A stretch of 64,000 nt of DNA from Distichodus sexfasciatus (taxonomy: Eukaryota > Chordata > Actinopteri > Characiformes > Distichodontidae), in the NCBI GenBank assembly GCA_032718565.1, contig JAVGVS010000013.1, positions 1,335,407-1,399,406 of the forward strand. Reading direction: 5' to 3'. A program made the translations under genes and the position numbers. Below the pieces are notes generated by a model. That model was not told the DNA's origin and ran no database searches. It was given only the letters and a program-made list of their open reading frames with translations. Positions 46,921 to 60,375 of this stretch are shown here, in pieces (position 1 is the stretch's first letter; each line of letters begins with the position of its first letter).

Positions 46921-47282
46921 GAGGGCAGTTGGTAGTGTAACAGTTAGGGAGTTGGCCTCATGATCAGAGGGTCGTCGGTTCAAGTCCCGGACCGGTAAAA
47001 GTACTACTAAGGTACTACGAGTTGGCCTCGCAGTCAGAGGGTCATTGGTTCAAGTCCTTGACCGGTAAAAGTACCACTAAGGTACTACGAGTTGGCCTCG
47101 CGGTCAGAGGGTTGTTGGTTCAAGTCCCAGAGTGGTAAAGGTACCACTAAAGTAGACATGAGCAAGGTACCGTCCCCAAGCACCCCTAAAAAGCTGCCCA
47201 CTGCTCCTTGCAAAGGTCAGATGCAAAGGTCAGATTTCGTCGTTGTGTGGTGTGTTCACAATGACAAATAATCACTCGCTTA
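46921..47282 (+). mobile_element. tRNA-derived SINE, copy 4, with triplicated B-box unit
   Basis: This is the same family as copies 1-3, but the segment gagttggcctc, B box ggttcaagtcc, ggtaaaagtac, ggtactac is present three times with an exact 70-bp period (starts 46949, 47019 and 47089). The body then continues normally to cacaatgacaaataatcactcgctta. Confidence 0.85.
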
Positions 47283-50200
47283 CAGAAAGATTACAATTTA
47301 AATATTTATCCACATTAAATATATCAACCTTTTCATCTGGATAATATTTTATTAGACGATGCTTTTGGCTTTTAAAATTCAAACCACTTCTTTTGATGAA
47401 GTGTGTCCTCTTTTTGATATTAACACATTTATCTCCAGATTCACTCGCCCTGGACTGGAATTTATTGATTTCTAAAGGCTAGTCAACAGCTGGTCAAATG
47501 CCGAATACCACCAGGAATGTACAGTAAATCTGACAGCAAGCCAGACCAAACCTGGCCATTCAACTGGAAAAAGTTCTGACGCTTTATAAATGGGCAACAC
47601 CAGCAGTGATAAGTACCACAGTTTAGAAGCCAAAGGGCCGCCTGCCTGGACCCTTTCACTCTTGGAGGGCAGTGGGCTATTTTGGGCAAACAAGAGCATA
47701 ATGCCCTCAAACCATGTTTAGCATGCCAATGAGAACTACTAGGAAGTCTGGGCAAGCAGAGGGGTCTGTTGAGAGAGAGAGCAAAGGCAAGGGGCCTCGG
47801 TCTGTTGCCATTAAAGGGGCAGTTTCACATGCCCACTGCCATGAGTACATTCGTGAATACACCACAGCTGTAGTCATCATTTGAGAGGGTTTTTTGGCTA
47901 ATCTATTGATGCATAATTTCCATTTTTGTTGCATACAAGAAGTAATTTAAAGTAACAAATCATATATTAACTTACGTCCTTAATTTGTGTCTTTTTCCAG
48001 GAAAATCTTCACAAAACCAATTTAAATGATATCTGTTTGAACTGTTATGGTTTATATGTATTAGAGTAAAACTATAAAGAGATATTTAATTTCTTGCTTA
48101 CTTTTGTTGTAAATCCTTGATTATGTGTGTCTGCTGTGTAATGATACATTATCCAGTAATACGTCACAGTACAGTAAGCAGTGTTGAAAGTGACACTGCA
48201 GAACTGTTCAGATGGCAAATATAACAGTAATCCAAGTATATTTTCAGTATTTTCCCCTTTATCGCAAATGTATTACAAACTAATAAACGTAATTTTATAT
48301 GACAGAAGACTGGCGTGTTTTTAAGCACCTAAACATTGTAAATATCTTATATACTACAATGAATTCAAAAAGAAACATGTTTAGCTGCTCAAAATTGAGA
48401 TTTTGGAACATAGCTCACATCTATCATTATTGATGGTCAAGAAGTATAATTATCTGCATCTCGCTGTTACTGCAAATGGCCAAACTAATTCATGGCCATA
48501 AGAAATGAGAAAGAAGGATTAAGCATAAAATCCAAAGTTTTTGGCCCTCTTCAAATCACAAGATGTAATATTTTATGGTTTGACTTAAATGACCCGGGCT
48601 TTGTAAGACACTGCAGAAAAGAGCACCACGTTACCCACTTACAGCCAAAATCGCTTCCAATTTCTACCTCCTCTAGCCGGCCATCACATGCAGGAACATG
48701 TGCACCGGGCACCTTCCAGTAAACACACTGCCAACCACACGGACAGAAAATATGTACTCTGCTCTCAGGCCGTGGCTGCGGAATCAGTACCTGGCCTGTT
48801 TCGAAGGGTTTCCACACATTTTAAAAGAAATTTCTCATTCTGTTTCATAGTTTCCTGCTGCAAAAACAAGACACTGAGGCGGCTGTTTACTTCGCAAAAC
48901 CTGTCTTGCAGTTCTTTTAGAGAGCAGAAGAAGCAGCAGCAGGAGAAGACTGGTGCCGCTGACAGCCTATAGAGTAATTTCGTTGCCTTTACAAAACATT
49001 TCTTCAAATCCCCTCTTGCTCAAGTCCTCACTTGCCCAATATTTTTTAGCAAGGGGGCAAACACCTAATGCTCTTAATGCTTAACTCTGACATGGGAATT
49101 TGGATTAATGAACATGCAAAAATCTGTAAATATTTTGAGAATTTTGCTGTAAAATACATTGAAAGGCTTTCTGAACTCTCTGAAATCTGAAAGTTTCCTT
49201 ACTGCTTCTAGCCACAAGAGGGTCTAAATACGATCGAAACACAATCACTTTTCCCTTTTCCAGAAATACCCAGATAGTAACTCACCTAGAATTGAAAACA
49301 GACCTGGAGGAGACCTTGGCAAGGAAGTGAAACAAAAACCCCCATACAAAAGACAAAAAATATTTTCACTCATTTATGCACATATTAGTTGACACCTGGG
49401 GTGTGGCACGTTTGAGCCTGTTAATCCTCCACCTCTCCAACCCCTCTCCTGGTTGTGTGTGTATGTGTGTGTGTGTGTTTGCTATGTGAGGAGCCCCCTG
49501 CGGTTCTGGTAACTAGCTCAACAGGTTTGTGAGAGAAAGAAAAGCTTCCAACAACCGAAATCGAGAGCAGCCAAATCTATACCTTACACCAGAGCTTTGT
49601 AATAATATATATATATATATACATGTGATATATTGTAAGAATGGGGGAGAAAAAAATCATAGCCTGATGCAGACGCTGCCTTTAAGGGCTTACTGGGGCG
49701 AAAAGGATCTCTGCTCAGAGAGATTTAAGCTTGGCCTCGTTTATAGCACTCTTCAAATGTTTACAGCCGGGGTCGACATAAGAGCTGCCGATAACACCAT
49801 AGCAACGAGGAAGAAAGGCCAGCCTCCGTCTGCCAGTTTGCCGGCCTTTAATTATGTGGCCAAAGGAGATTTTAAAAGCGGACCGCTTTCGAGGTCCAAC
49901 GGAGAGCAACACCGCGAGTGGCGTGCTTGCTAACCCGCATCGATAAACACCTTTTTGGCGCTCATTTTGACACAAGAACCACAAGCATTTAGTACAATGA
50001 GGAGAGTGTTTTTGTTTTTTCTTGCTGTCAACTGTCATAACGGTAAATCTTAAGAGATGCTTGATCTATGTCGGCAAGTATAAACAAAAACACACCAGAT
50101 CTAAAATGTTTTCGCAAATGGTTTATTGTGAAGCTATAGACTAGGTTTGAATGGGGTTCCAAATAAACGCAGATTAAACAGAAGGGAAGTTTGATGATAC

Positions 50201-51125
50201 TTGTCATAAATGTCATAAATGTTTCATTTGAAGTGATGAAACATCATTGTTTTAGAATTGAACATGGAAGATCTACAAGTGAAATAAGCTATTATGGGGC
50301 TACAGAGCCAGCAGAAATGCTAAACAGAGCAAACTGCCGAACCGGAGGCATCTACCCGTATTTTGATTCTCAAAGCTGGAATAAATATTATACCTTGGAT
50401 CAAATTTCTTGACCGATTAGGTACATAACTGCCGACTTAGTATTTATACAGTTTTAAAGAAAAGAGATGTCCTCATCCAAACATAATGAAGACTTCTTTT
50501 GACAAATCGTGCCCAAGTCGTGATCAGTTTGGTTGCTTTGCCCCGAACAGGAGTGAACTTGCATGTTTCAGTCAAAATGGCACGATCATGGCATGTTGAC
50601 ATCAGCAGTCAGGCCATGAAAGGCTGGGCAAGTTGATGTTAAAGAAGGCAGACGTAACAATCTACACACAGCGTTCTCTCCCACATTGTCCCAATAACAG
50701 CAGGAAAACACAACCCACAATTCCCACTCCATTCTCAGAAAAACACAGCACTGGATACCACCAACTCCCAACTCATATTTTTCTTTTAAAAATATGCATG
50801 AGAATGTAAAAATGGACTAAATCTAGATATCATATCTTGGACGGTGCATTGAGTATGAAAATACATTTTAATTTCAAATGAAATTCAATGAATTCAATTA
50901 GACAACCTATTTAGAGTTTTACATTCCCTATGAAATCTGAATCTGTCCACATGCTACAGAATGCCAAAGCCTCACGTATAAGTCATGGCATGTTATTAAG
51001 GTATTATAAATTAATAATAAAATAAATATAAAATTCGAACTTTTCGGGCTTCAGGCAAACTGTAACAGCACAGAATAGAAACAGAATCTTCGCTAACTGT
51101 CCACAGTGGATTACACCACTACACT

Positions 51126-51338
51126 TACTGATAATTGGTAGCGTAACGGTTCGCCAGTTCAAGTCTCTCCCACTGAGGTACTTACGGGCAAGGTACCATC
51201 CCTGGGTGCTTCCAAAAAGCTGCTCATTCACAGATGTGCCAAATGCAGAGGTCACATTTCATATTGGTGCACTGTGTGCTATGCTATGCTGTGGTGTGTT
51301 CACGATGACAAATAATCACTCACTAACTCACTTAAAAA
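51126..51338 (+). mobile_element. tRNA-derived SINE, copy 5 (shortened)
   Basis: It has head attggtagcgtaacggtt joined after a deletion to gccagttcaagtc, then the shared body and the tail cacgatgacaaataatcactcac with CTCA/CTTA repeats. Confidence 0.75.
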
Positions 51339-52109
51339 ATAACAATAAAATGTTTAATGCAACGGTGTAATGTAATAGAAATAAGTGGCATGCACATGGC
51401 AAAATGTGAATGTAAGAATGTTCAGACAATACAATATTTGGGTTCACATACATGACCAATAAGCAATTTTACATCGGACAAAATCACTTCATCTCTGTTT
51501 GTATCAGTAGGACGTTCTGCACATTAACAGCATCTTTCAGGACCGTGCTGAGGGTGGAGTGTTATGGAAATTGGAAGTTTTCATGACCTTTTAAATAGCC
51601 ACCCCTAGAGAGGATGTCCATGTCAATGGCTCCCACGGGACGTTCTCAATGCCACGGCTTTTAGTCCGGCTTCACTGTTTCTTGGTTAAACAATAGACTG
51701 GCCTTGATGTGCCAGGTGAAGTAGGTAGAGACCAACATGCTTTGTCCAACATGCCAACGCTGGAGGGGTGGCAGCCGAGGGGATGTTTATTCTGTTCCAT
51801 GTGTTTCCCTTGTGCTTTCTATTATGTCTAATCTGTTCCACACTGTACGAGCTGCGTGCTGAGAATCTCTAACTTGGTCTTGGACTGGGTTTGGCATTTC
51901 TGACCAGTGCACACTGAAACTCTGGGGGCTCCCATACGTCCTACATGAACACTACACCCAAAAATAAGTGATACTGATAATTGGATAGTGAACGGGGCAA
52001 GTGGGGCGGCTGGCTAAACCAGATGATAAAGCAGATTTATTTTTCTACTAGCCACATTAACATTTTACGTCTATAAGAAAGTAAGAAATTTTGAAGAATG
52101 TGATCATCA

Positions 52110-52195
52110 TCTTCTTCTTTTCGCTTCTCTTGTTAGGGATTCGCCACAGTGGATCAACTGCCTTGTCCGCATTTTGAACTGGCAAAAGTTTTATC
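52110..52195 (-). mobile_element. Short LINE 3' end (RTE-like)
   Basis: The minus strand reads aaaacttttgcc, then ggatccactgtggcgaatcc, then ctaacaagagaagcgaaaag and an AAGAAGATGATG tail. It resembles the end of the LINE at 19438-19808 (ctgtggcgagccctgaaggg, aaaagccgaaag) but is independently truncated. Confidence 0.6.
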
Positions 52196-52258
52196 AAGAT
52201 TTTTGTAGGGCCTCAGAACAAACCCAAAATATTAAATATAACTGCAAGCAGTGATTAC

Positions 52259-53013
52259 GGGGGCCATGCAGTTTGCAGCTTTATCAGTTTTTGACGAATC
52301 GAAGTGGACAGACGTTGAAAAATGACACATTTCATCCTTTTATCTAGGGTGCTACAGTTCAAAACTTATTAGGCAAAACGCAAAATAGCTTATTATAGCG
52401 CCACCAACTGGCAGAGTGGTGCAATTTTTTTGCCTGAGTAATGGGAGGGGTACCAGACCTACCTGCCAAATTTCAAAGCTGTAGCCCACCCAGAGCCGGG
52501 TTTCTATGAAACTCGGTGTGTGGCATTGCAGTCCTATGCCAAGCCGACCACATTTATTTGCATATTACAGCCAAATGAAGACCTAAATTAAAAATGTGCT
52601 CAATAATAATTAAAGAAGAGTGTCTTGGGATTCAAATGATACCAGTTGCATGCAGATTGGACAAAAATCCAGAGACTAGTTCGTAAGAGATGGTTTTGCA
52701 TATTATGCAAATTAGCGAAAAATTAAATAAGGCAGAAATAGATGCGGGGGTCTAAAAGATTCGTCTTGACCCAAGGAATAAGATGGTATAAGATTTTTGA
52801 AAGTTCAAAAGTTATTAGGCAAAATGCAAATTTTTTTGGAAAAACGCAAAATAGCTTATGTTGGTACAATTTTTTTGCCTGAGTAGTGGGTGGGGTACCG
52901 GACATACCTGCCAAATTTCAAAGCTGTAGGTCTTTACAGTTTTAAGGCAGAAAAAAAAAAAAATCAGCACGATTCCAATAGGGTTCCACGCAGTGTTCCA
53001 CTGCATGGCCCCC
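52259..53013. mobile_element. Inverted-repeat element of about 755 bp with internal duplication
   Basis: The 14-mer gggggccatgcagt at 52259-52272 is the exact reverse complement of 53000-53013. Inside, a block of about 125 bp (starting near the ttattaggcaaaa motif and running through ttttttgcctgagtaatggg to gccaaatttcaaagctgtag) occurs twice, at about 52360-52490 and 52803-52930. No coding frame is present. It is probably a non-autonomous fish element. Confidence 0.6.
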
Positions 53014-55484
53014 TAAAAATAATTTAACAAAAATAGCATCTAAGGTTACACAATATTGAGAAAATATTGATATTTAAATTGCAGTATTTTTATTTGGTTT
53101 AATAGACATTGCTGTGTGAAAAATGTAGGATTTTCTACTTGAATATAGAGGATTTTTTGGAAAGAATGAATAATCTAGAAAGATACTGGCAATTTTCTAG
53201 AGGTTTTTAGAGAAAATACTTATAATTTAAAAAAGGTTTTACTCTGAAGATTATTTTTAGCCATCATTACTTGAACTGAAAATAAGAATTCTTAAACCAG
53301 AGTAAATGATGTTATATTAGACGGAGGTGTTTCCCTTTCGTTTCAAGCAGCGAAAAACTTGTAGCATGACATGATTGATGTTGCGATGTGACTATTGTGC
53401 ATTTAAACATCACAATGACGACGCTGAAGCGATGCATTGTTCAGCCCTAACAGCGGCCTGCAGTGCCAAAAGTGAGAGTCAACCGGTCTGGCTGACGTAG
53501 GGTCTGAAAACGGGCAGCAGATGCATGGAGACAGTGGGGCTCTGTTCTGAAAATGAGTCTGTGTTTGCTGTGTTTACCTGCGGAGTCGCAGCGAGGAGCA
53601 GCAAAGGGAGGGACGGACAGTGGACTGGGATGAAAGTGGGACCTCGGAGCACTGTGGAATTTGAGCTATTTACACAAGCTCCACCGCTGAACTAACACAC
53701 ACATCCACACTTTCTCATAAACACGTAGATACAAAGAGCTCCACACATGGACAAAGACACACAAAGTCATTCTGGTCACTTGTGAGGGAGAAAGTCACAT
53801 ATTTATGAGTCAGGAATCACAGGACTACAGTGCGTTCAGTCATTTGCAGAACGCCAGGTCACGAAACGCATTTTTAGCTGAGTTTAACCACATGGGCTTT
53901 TAAAAAGTCATCAGCATTGGTTTGAGGCAGGCCAAGTGGAGTCTAGCGAGTCTTAAAAATGCAATATCAGAGTGAAAGACTTTTAAGAAGGCCTCAAATA
54001 ATCAGCACCTATAACATTTAGAGCATATATTTCCTTCTGTAATCAGATTTTTATTTGTGCATTATTAACACTTTTAATGTAGATTCCTGTACTTTACTTT
54101 ATGCAATATTTGCAGTATAAAAATATGCTTTATAAACAAACTTGTTTTCCTTGAATACCAAAATGACAAAAATGAACTGAAAGAAATCACTGAGGTTAGC
54201 AGTGCTCCTCTCTTAGCAATAAACAATACGTTTTGTAAGGAGAAGTCACACAAATATTTTGGCATTCACCCATCGTTCCATGAACTGCACAATTTAACTT
54301 CACCTTCAGACGGCACACGATCAAAATGAATGGAGTCAACCATCCAGCTATAAACGCCTGAGGGTTTGTTTTGAAAATTGCCGCCGGAGTCACCGAACTC
54401 CAGAGGTTGACCTCTGAGGATTAGTCTAGCTTTTGTACGAGTGATTGTTGACACAGTGGCTGGAATGTGGAAATCAACTGATCAGAACAATGCAGTCACA
54501 AGACGAGTAGTGACAACATACTATGCTAGGAATGACTGGCGAGCGACACCAAGAATGAAGTTTCATAACAATGGAATATGATGTGTTTCATAACAATGGA
54601 ATAGCATTCATGCTGTTGTCAATACAGAAAGCTTTAATATTGCAAAAGACATCTGAAGTGAAGTTAAAGTTGTTTATATTTACCTCCTTCAGCCTCTCCT
54701 CCTTCAGATACTACCTCCAGCACATTAATCACTTAAGTGGATTGGACAAGCAATCTAATTCAGGCTCGAGAACGTCTGCCGATTAATTACAGACACCCAA
54801 GGATGATGTAGTCACTCTAAGAGCAGAACTGAACTTAAATAAAAATTGGCTTGATTAATGCTGTCCAAGTGCTTTATGGAAAACAATGGATGAACATAAT
54901 CTAAAAGCAACAATGCAGACAAGATACATACAAAGATGACTAGTTATTTTTCTTTTGATCTTGTCATAAAAGTTATTTTCTAGAAATCACTTTTTTTTCC
55001 ACCAGTAAAGCTTCTTCTCAAGTAAGGAACAATACAATAAATGTTACAATAAAAGTTCCAACGCACATACTGCTATCTTTATTTGTGATAGTCCATGATC
55101 AAAATAAAATCAAAGCTGATGATATGTTGATGGTATGCTGCTAAGATAATAAACCTGTCACACGATCCCAGCCGACTTTACCTTCTGATTGAGAAAAAAA
55201 TCACTTTATATTGAGATCACAAGAAAAAAAATCTTGATGAACTGATTTTTGTTATCTTGAGATTATGAGAACAACACATGATCTTGAGAGAACAAAAAGA
55301 AAAATCACTTTGGTGCAGGTCATCTATCAACTTCTGTATTTCCGGGACCTATCTGACGTTTTATTTAAAGTGATGATTTTTTGTCACTGGCAAATTATTG
55401 TTAATGCGAATAAATACTTTGTGATCGGACTTCTTCTGACTTTGGTTTTATTTGCTCAGTGGAAAAATCCACAACAATCACACC

Positions 55485-55676
55485 ACAGCTGCACACAGTG
55501 CACCACAACGAAATGTGACCTCTGCATTTGACCCATCCGTGAAGGAGCAGTGGGCAGCATCCATGGAGCAGTGCTTGGGGACAGGACCTTACTCATGTGT
55601 AGCTCAGTGGTACCATTACCAGTCTGGGACCTGAACCTTCCAATCACAGGACCAACTCCCTCACCATTACGCTACC
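55485..55676 (-). mobile_element. tRNA-derived SINE, copy 6
   Basis: On the minus strand it reads from ggtagcgtaatggtgagg through the shared body to the gcactgtgtgcagctgtgg end; the tail is truncated. Confidence 0.75.
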
Positions 55677-56919
55677 ATTTTCATTCATAAGCAAGAACTT
55701 AGAATGGTCAATTATCTCTTAAATGCCATGAGTTGAACATCACAATGCAGTTAGCGCATACTAGTTATGTTCAAGCGCACAGTCTATCAATGAGATACCA
55801 TGATAAAAGTCAACAGAGTTTAGAAAAAAGAAAGAGAAAAAAATGCAACTCATATTTAAACCCCAGTTGTGCTATGTGGCCCTCCCACAATCACCACAAT
55901 CACAGGTGAAATCAGAGCAGGAATTTCAACCAGAAATCACAACCGTTCAACGCTTGAGCCAAACTATTTTGGGGTTTGTATACATTAGGGAACCAAGACA
56001 CTATCAAGGAGGCCATAAACACATTCTACATCATGAGTTGTTTAGACAGGGCCTTAAACCAAAGATTGCATAATATAAAAAATATGAAAATTTGGAACAG
56101 CTAGAACAAAATGGTCTATTATCTCACTTTAAAAGTCCACACATTTTTCACTACAGTGCAGTTAGAACATAACTAATGCTCAAGGGCACAATCAGTCTCT
56201 ATCAATGAGATACCATGATAAAAGTTGGAGGCCTTTATTATAGCCCACATACACAAAACTGTCATTTGTTGTTGCTCAGCTTCAGTCGTAAGAAAATGAT
56301 GACGACTAACTAATGACACATTCAATGACTCCGTTCAAAATTTGATCCAAGTGTGAGAAAAAATATCAGTCACGAAGCTCTGGTAACATGCAGTGCTCGT
56401 GCCGAGCTGTTGGATGTGCAAATTACGCAGGTGGGAGAGGTTAAAGAGAAAGCTCGTAGATAGAGCCAGTGTGACAAGAACCGGCCAACAAGAAGGAGGA
56501 GGTAAAGGAGGAGGTCTACTTTGTGACGTGGCCCGGCTTTAAGTAGAAAGTTGATACCAGTAACCTGAGTGCTCTTCATCAGCCTACGGAAAACAAACTC
56601 CTGAATGCTCTGATTAACTCCTTAAATATTTAACAATAAGGACTCAAAGCACACGTATGTCTCCGGGGTGGAAAAGCCAGGCAGTCAGAGCTCACTCGAC
56701 GTCTCACACTCCACTATAACAATTCAGGCCGTTCTGAAGAAGGTGTGTGATATGACACCTACCCCACAAGCGGCTGCCATCTCACAGGACCTGAAACTGG
56801 AAAAAGGACAGCTATACAAGAGCTTTTAGTTCAGAGATGAAAATTAATAAAGATTCAAAGAATTGATTTAGAGCTTTAAAAAGCCTTTAAAATTTAGTAT
56901 ATACAAGATTTGTGCCTAG

Positions 56920-57067
56920 TTGTGCCACTGCCTATTTATTCTCTGTTCTACTGTTCTTTGTTTGTTTGCACTGGAAATAACCTGGAGCCACGTCATCTCG
57001 TCTCTCTATGTATCTGTACAGTATATAGCAGAGATGACAATAAAGTTGACTTTGACTTTGACTTTGA
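56920..57067 (+). mobile_element. LINE-like 3' tail, second copy
   Basis: Closely similar to 2549-2690 (tgtgccactgcc, ctggagccacgtcatctcg, gtacagtatatagcagag, caataaagt), ending in ttgactttgactttgacttt. Confidence 0.65.
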
Positions 57068-59446
57068 GATTAGACACATATGGGTTAACAGTTTTCTGGT
57101 TGTTCACTTTTGTAATTTCTTTTACGAAAAAACAAACTCTTAAATGCTCTGCTTAATTCCTTAACTCATTATTTTTCTCAAAACTAAACTAGTAAGAGTG
57201 TAATAAACTACTTGCTCAATTTTGTGCAAAACTGATTCTGCATCTTCTGTACAAATGCAGATTTCTAACTCATTTTGGAAAGTAAAAGGGATATAATGAC
57301 GATATAATGAAAGAGTTCTATGCAGAGCCAGACCTGAATACGCATATAAACACATTAGATATGATCTGCAATGAATGCATTTTAAATACAGCACCACAAT
57401 ATGAAATCTGTCCTCTAAAGACAATTTGTTCTGGGCCAATCCCAGGCAACTATATAGTCATTTCTGGCAGGTGGAGGGTCTGAAAGCCAAGCCTCTTAAA
57501 TGAGAAGCCTCAGCCTGGGCAGAGATGACCAGTGAGAGTAACATTAGATTTTCTTTTCACTGTGCCAATACAAGCCCCACTTAATCTTAATAAAGTCCAT
57601 ATAGTGACACGTAAATAAATAAACAGTAAAAAAAGTATTCCGCCAAAAAGTAAATATTTGTAAGAGATGCATATTCAAAAACTTGAACTTGACTGATATG
57701 CAAGCATGTTTTTACAGTACAGCTAAATATATAGAACCACAACACAGGAACAAACATCTTAAGGTATGGGAAATGGATTTGACCCTTCTCTTAATGTCTA
57801 CTCCTGATTTTCATGATCTGAAATCCAAAACCAGGGCTGTATGGTAACATTCATCCACTATCACACGGAAAATGGTGTCACAGTGGGTTTCTGTGGCCTC
57901 GGCCAAAAGATGATCAGCTTCTTAAAAGAAGAAAAAAATATCTCTTTGAGTGGATTTTTGCACATCTTCAACTAATGTCATGAAGCAATAATAAAGTTCG
58001 GTCAGAACTCATTATTCACTATTATTCAACCCGACTCCTGCTGAGTTGGATATGAATGAATTGGACTGAACCTTCTGAAAGGTCAGGGTTGATGGTGATC
58101 ATTTCTCCCACAGTGACCTACTTTGAAAGTTAATCGCTACACAAGTGGTTATTTAGGAAAAAAATATAACTTGTTTAGTGTGTTTCACATCTATATTATT
58201 TTTTGAATTTCCTATCTTGTATTTGATATTGATTGTACTCCAAATTATAACTAGAGATGTATTTCTGCAAGAAAATGCCAGTGTGACTGCTCAAGTTTTG
58301 TGGCTGCCGCATGAAAGACATTTAAAATGCATTGAAGTAAATGGGGAAAGAACGAGGGATGATAAAAGTAAGAAAAAGTGAGGGTCAAAACACATTCAGC
58401 TGAGTGTGTAGTGAGGTGGCATAAGAACCATTTGACTGTCGTGTGAAAACAGGCCCAATTCCCAAATCCAAAGTATTTTTAATGGGAGAAAAGAATGGGT
58501 TATTATGGGAAACAACAGGAAAAAAGCGTGAAAAAGACGAGTGCGAGTCCTAGCGGTTACATATATACGAAAAGGGCCATGGGCCCTCAAATCATGTCAC
58601 GCAGTAAAGCATGAAAAATCTCAGCTTCATGTTAATCTGTGGGGGAAAAACCAGATGAAAAAGTGGACAGAAGTCGCAAACGAGTGCACGTATCATAAAC
58701 GTGTACACAAGCACCCCATACCGCAACAGCCCAAACGTTTTAGAGCTGGAATGAAACACAAAGAGGAGGAGTCAGAAAACAAATGAGTGGAATAAAAGGA
58801 TGGGTGACAATATGTGATTGTAGTGAGCAAAACCTTGACTCCGAGTCTAGTTTAAGATATTAAATTTCTACAGTACATATCCAGATCATTTCTTGCTTTG
58901 CCTTTCCAGCAGGTGAAGTGCAGGTTTCGCTGCTTGGGTCTGATAGTTGCCAGGGGCTGAAGCTTTATAACCACTCATGCAGCACATTGGGAGTGAGGGT
59001 GCATAGCTAATATTCCAAGAGGTGAGCCTTACTGTTTTTCTCAGCGGTTTGGTCAGCATTAACCATTAACCGTCAGAGAGGAACAGAAGGGTGAATCGGG
59101 CCTCAGGCCTGCCTAGGAACATGGGTAGGACGTCCCTATCTTATTTCCTAACCCAAATAAAGGGAGGTGAAACAGAGGTTCTGTGATAACACAACACCAG
59201 CTCTTTCTTGCTGAGGGGGGTTTGTGTGATTTTCCAGTATCTGAGCAGACTTAGTGGCTGGGTAGTGTTCGTATGACTACAGATACTTGCAAAATGGGTA
59301 AATCTCACTTTCATTGGACATTTGTCTGATATCTTGAAGCGTTTTCTCCAAAGGCCAACACAGTTAATCAAAGGGCAGGCCAGTAACTAATAACGACAAA
59401 GCCAAATAGCCAATAGTTCACCTGCAAATATGAAATTAAATCAACA

Positions 59447-60375
59447 CAGGGGTGGGAGATATATCAAATATACTCGATGTATCAGGGCTTGTTCCACGCG
59501 CGATGTAGTAAATTACTATATTGTGAATATCGAGTACAAATCCTCACGTCACTTTTGCGTTTCGCTTCTCTGCCCTCTCGAAGCAGAGTGCTCACTCCCC
59601 CGCCCATCCAAAAAAACTCTGAAGCTTGACGGTGCATCTGCGAATCAGCTGTCGGACTTAGGTGTGGGGCTTAGTAGCAACTCCGGTATGTGGATAAATG
59701 CTAAAACAAATACACACACGCGTGCCTTCTAAGCATCTCGCAATGCGCTAGGAGAGTTTTCCCAGGATTATCCGTTATCCTAGCCTGTCATTCTACTGTT
59801 TTAGAGTAGACTAGTTGCAGGGTAAGTCCTTTGCTTCAGCGGCATCTTTTTACTCCTCCACTCCTTGTCTCTTGTTCTGTTCACCAAAATAAACTTGGAC
59901 GTGACTTTACTATTACCTCGTCTTGAGCGTGTGATTTTGCATGCCTGTTAGCCTTTTGTTCTGGAAGCAGAGCAAAGCGAGCATGCAAAGAGAGAGATAG
60001 AGCTGAATATTACACGATTTCAGAGACATTCAGTGGAAATGCAAGCGAACAACTTGGTTCCATAGAAAAACAGCACTGGTCAGAAGTAAACGCGTAAACA
60101 CCCATAAATTACACTCTTTGGGATTTAACGCGCTGTGCGTGGTTTGCCACGACTCGATGAGGGTACTCGTGATACAAAACTCACAAAAGCATTCTACTCA
60201 CAATACAGCTGTTTACTTGATATTATTCCAGACGCACGCCCATCGCATTATTGTGGCGGGGCTCAGTAATGTAGCTCTCTCCCAGAAAGAGAGAATATAT
60301 CGCAAAATATATCGTGAATCGTGATATAGCTTTAAAAAATTGCAATATTATTTTAGGCCATATCGTCCAGCCCTA
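59447..60375. mobile_element. TIR-bounded DNA element of about 0.93 kb
   Basis: The left end caggggtgggagatatatc and the right end ggccatatcgtccagcccta form an imperfect inverted pair (the reverse complement of the right end reads tagggctggacgatatggcc). AT-rich subterminal sequence with ATATCG motifs lies next to both ends. The interior is GC-richer and includes a small cccccgccc GC box near 59598. No transposase frame is seen. Confidence 0.55.

Noticed and set aside
54266..54454. Minus-strand frame with a plausible-looking peptide (QPLEFGDSGGNFQNKPSG)
   Set aside because: I could not find good splice borders or a matching family; it remains possible but unsupported.
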